Of a stretch of 12,055 nt of DNA, positions 12,045 through 12,055 are shown one piece after another. The DNA comes from JBHIER01 sp046760705 [NCBI: bacterium] (GTDB taxonomy: Bacteria > JBHIER01 > G020348925), in NCBI GenBank assembly GCA_046760705.1, contig JBHIER010000050.1:1-12055 (forward strand). The letters run 5' to 3'. The notes beneath the pieces are model-generated. The model was given only the letters and a program-made list of their open reading frames with translations, ran no database searches and was not told the DNA's origin. A program made the translations under genes and the position numbers. Within the stretch, counting starts at the first letter, position 1. Every line of letters begins with the position of its first letter.

Positions 12045-12055
12045 CTTTTTTCTCC

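Noticed and set aside
1-12055. CRISPR array, tRNA or rRNA genes
   Set aside because: No regularly spaced direct repeats, and no tRNA cloverleaf or rRNA-like conserved segment noticed on either strand.

Overview
The window looks like a chromosomal segment of an anaerobic, formate-using bacterium. Gene content suggests a Desulfobacterota-type (deltaproteobacterial) organism: a selenocysteine formate dehydrogenase, a HybA/HybB-like membrane electron-transfer module, GcvH-like lipoyl-domain proteins and a sigma-54 promoter. The taxonomic assignment is inference only. All convincing protein genes lie on the minus strand. The one plus-strand coding trace is a decayed transposase.

Region 1 (about 7.8 kb down to 1) is one long minus-strand operon. 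A near-perfect sigma-54 (-24/-12) promoter at 7782-7798 precedes, in transcription order: two membrane-anchored GcvH-like proteins (7639-6986 and 6909-6208); a four-cluster ferredoxin subunit with a C-terminal membrane anchor (6191-5442); a HybB/NrfD-family quinone-reactive membrane subunit (5418-4258); a third GcvH-like protein with a Cys-rich N-terminal domain (4229-3357); the maturation genes mobA (3255-2569), fdhD (2560-1736) and fdhE (1679-741); and the Tat-exported catalytic subunit of a formate dehydrogenase (685 to the window edge). That last frame contains an in-frame TGA at 119-121 that is almost certainly selenocysteine, because family sequence continues without a break to the edge.

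The likely core complex is a periplasm-facing formate dehydrogenase (molybdenum or tungsten, selenocysteine, Fe-S) passing electrons through the four-cluster subunit to the HybB-like protein and the quinone pool. MobA supplies the guanylylated pterin cofactor, FdhD delivers sulfur to it, and FdhE helps mature the enzyme. The novelty is the set of three GcvH-like proteins. Two keep the lysine at the lipoylation position and are predicted to face the cytoplasm. The third has lost that lysine (Glu instead) and carries a Cys-rich module. This suggests an uncharacterised lipoyl or dithiol relay, or a regulatory arm, attached to formate metabolism.

Region 2 (7.8-8.5 kb) is non-coding and holds several inverted repeats upstream of the operon promoter, candidates for sigma-54 activator sites. 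Region 3 (8.5-9.0 kb) is an internally deleted IS66-type transposase remnant on the plus strand. Region 4 (8.9-10.2 kb) carries a YIP1-family membrane protein and a two-helix membrane protein of unknown function. Region 5 (10.2-10.7 kb) is a graveyard with a frameshifted C-terminal fragment of a REP-associated tyrosine (Y1) transposase and a 35-codon ORF with a strong ribosome-binding site. Region 6 (10.7-12.05 kb) is visibly AT-rich and encodes a D12-class adenine-specific DNA methyltransferase preceded by a small basic protein. It looks horizontally acquired and continues or ends just beyond the right edge.
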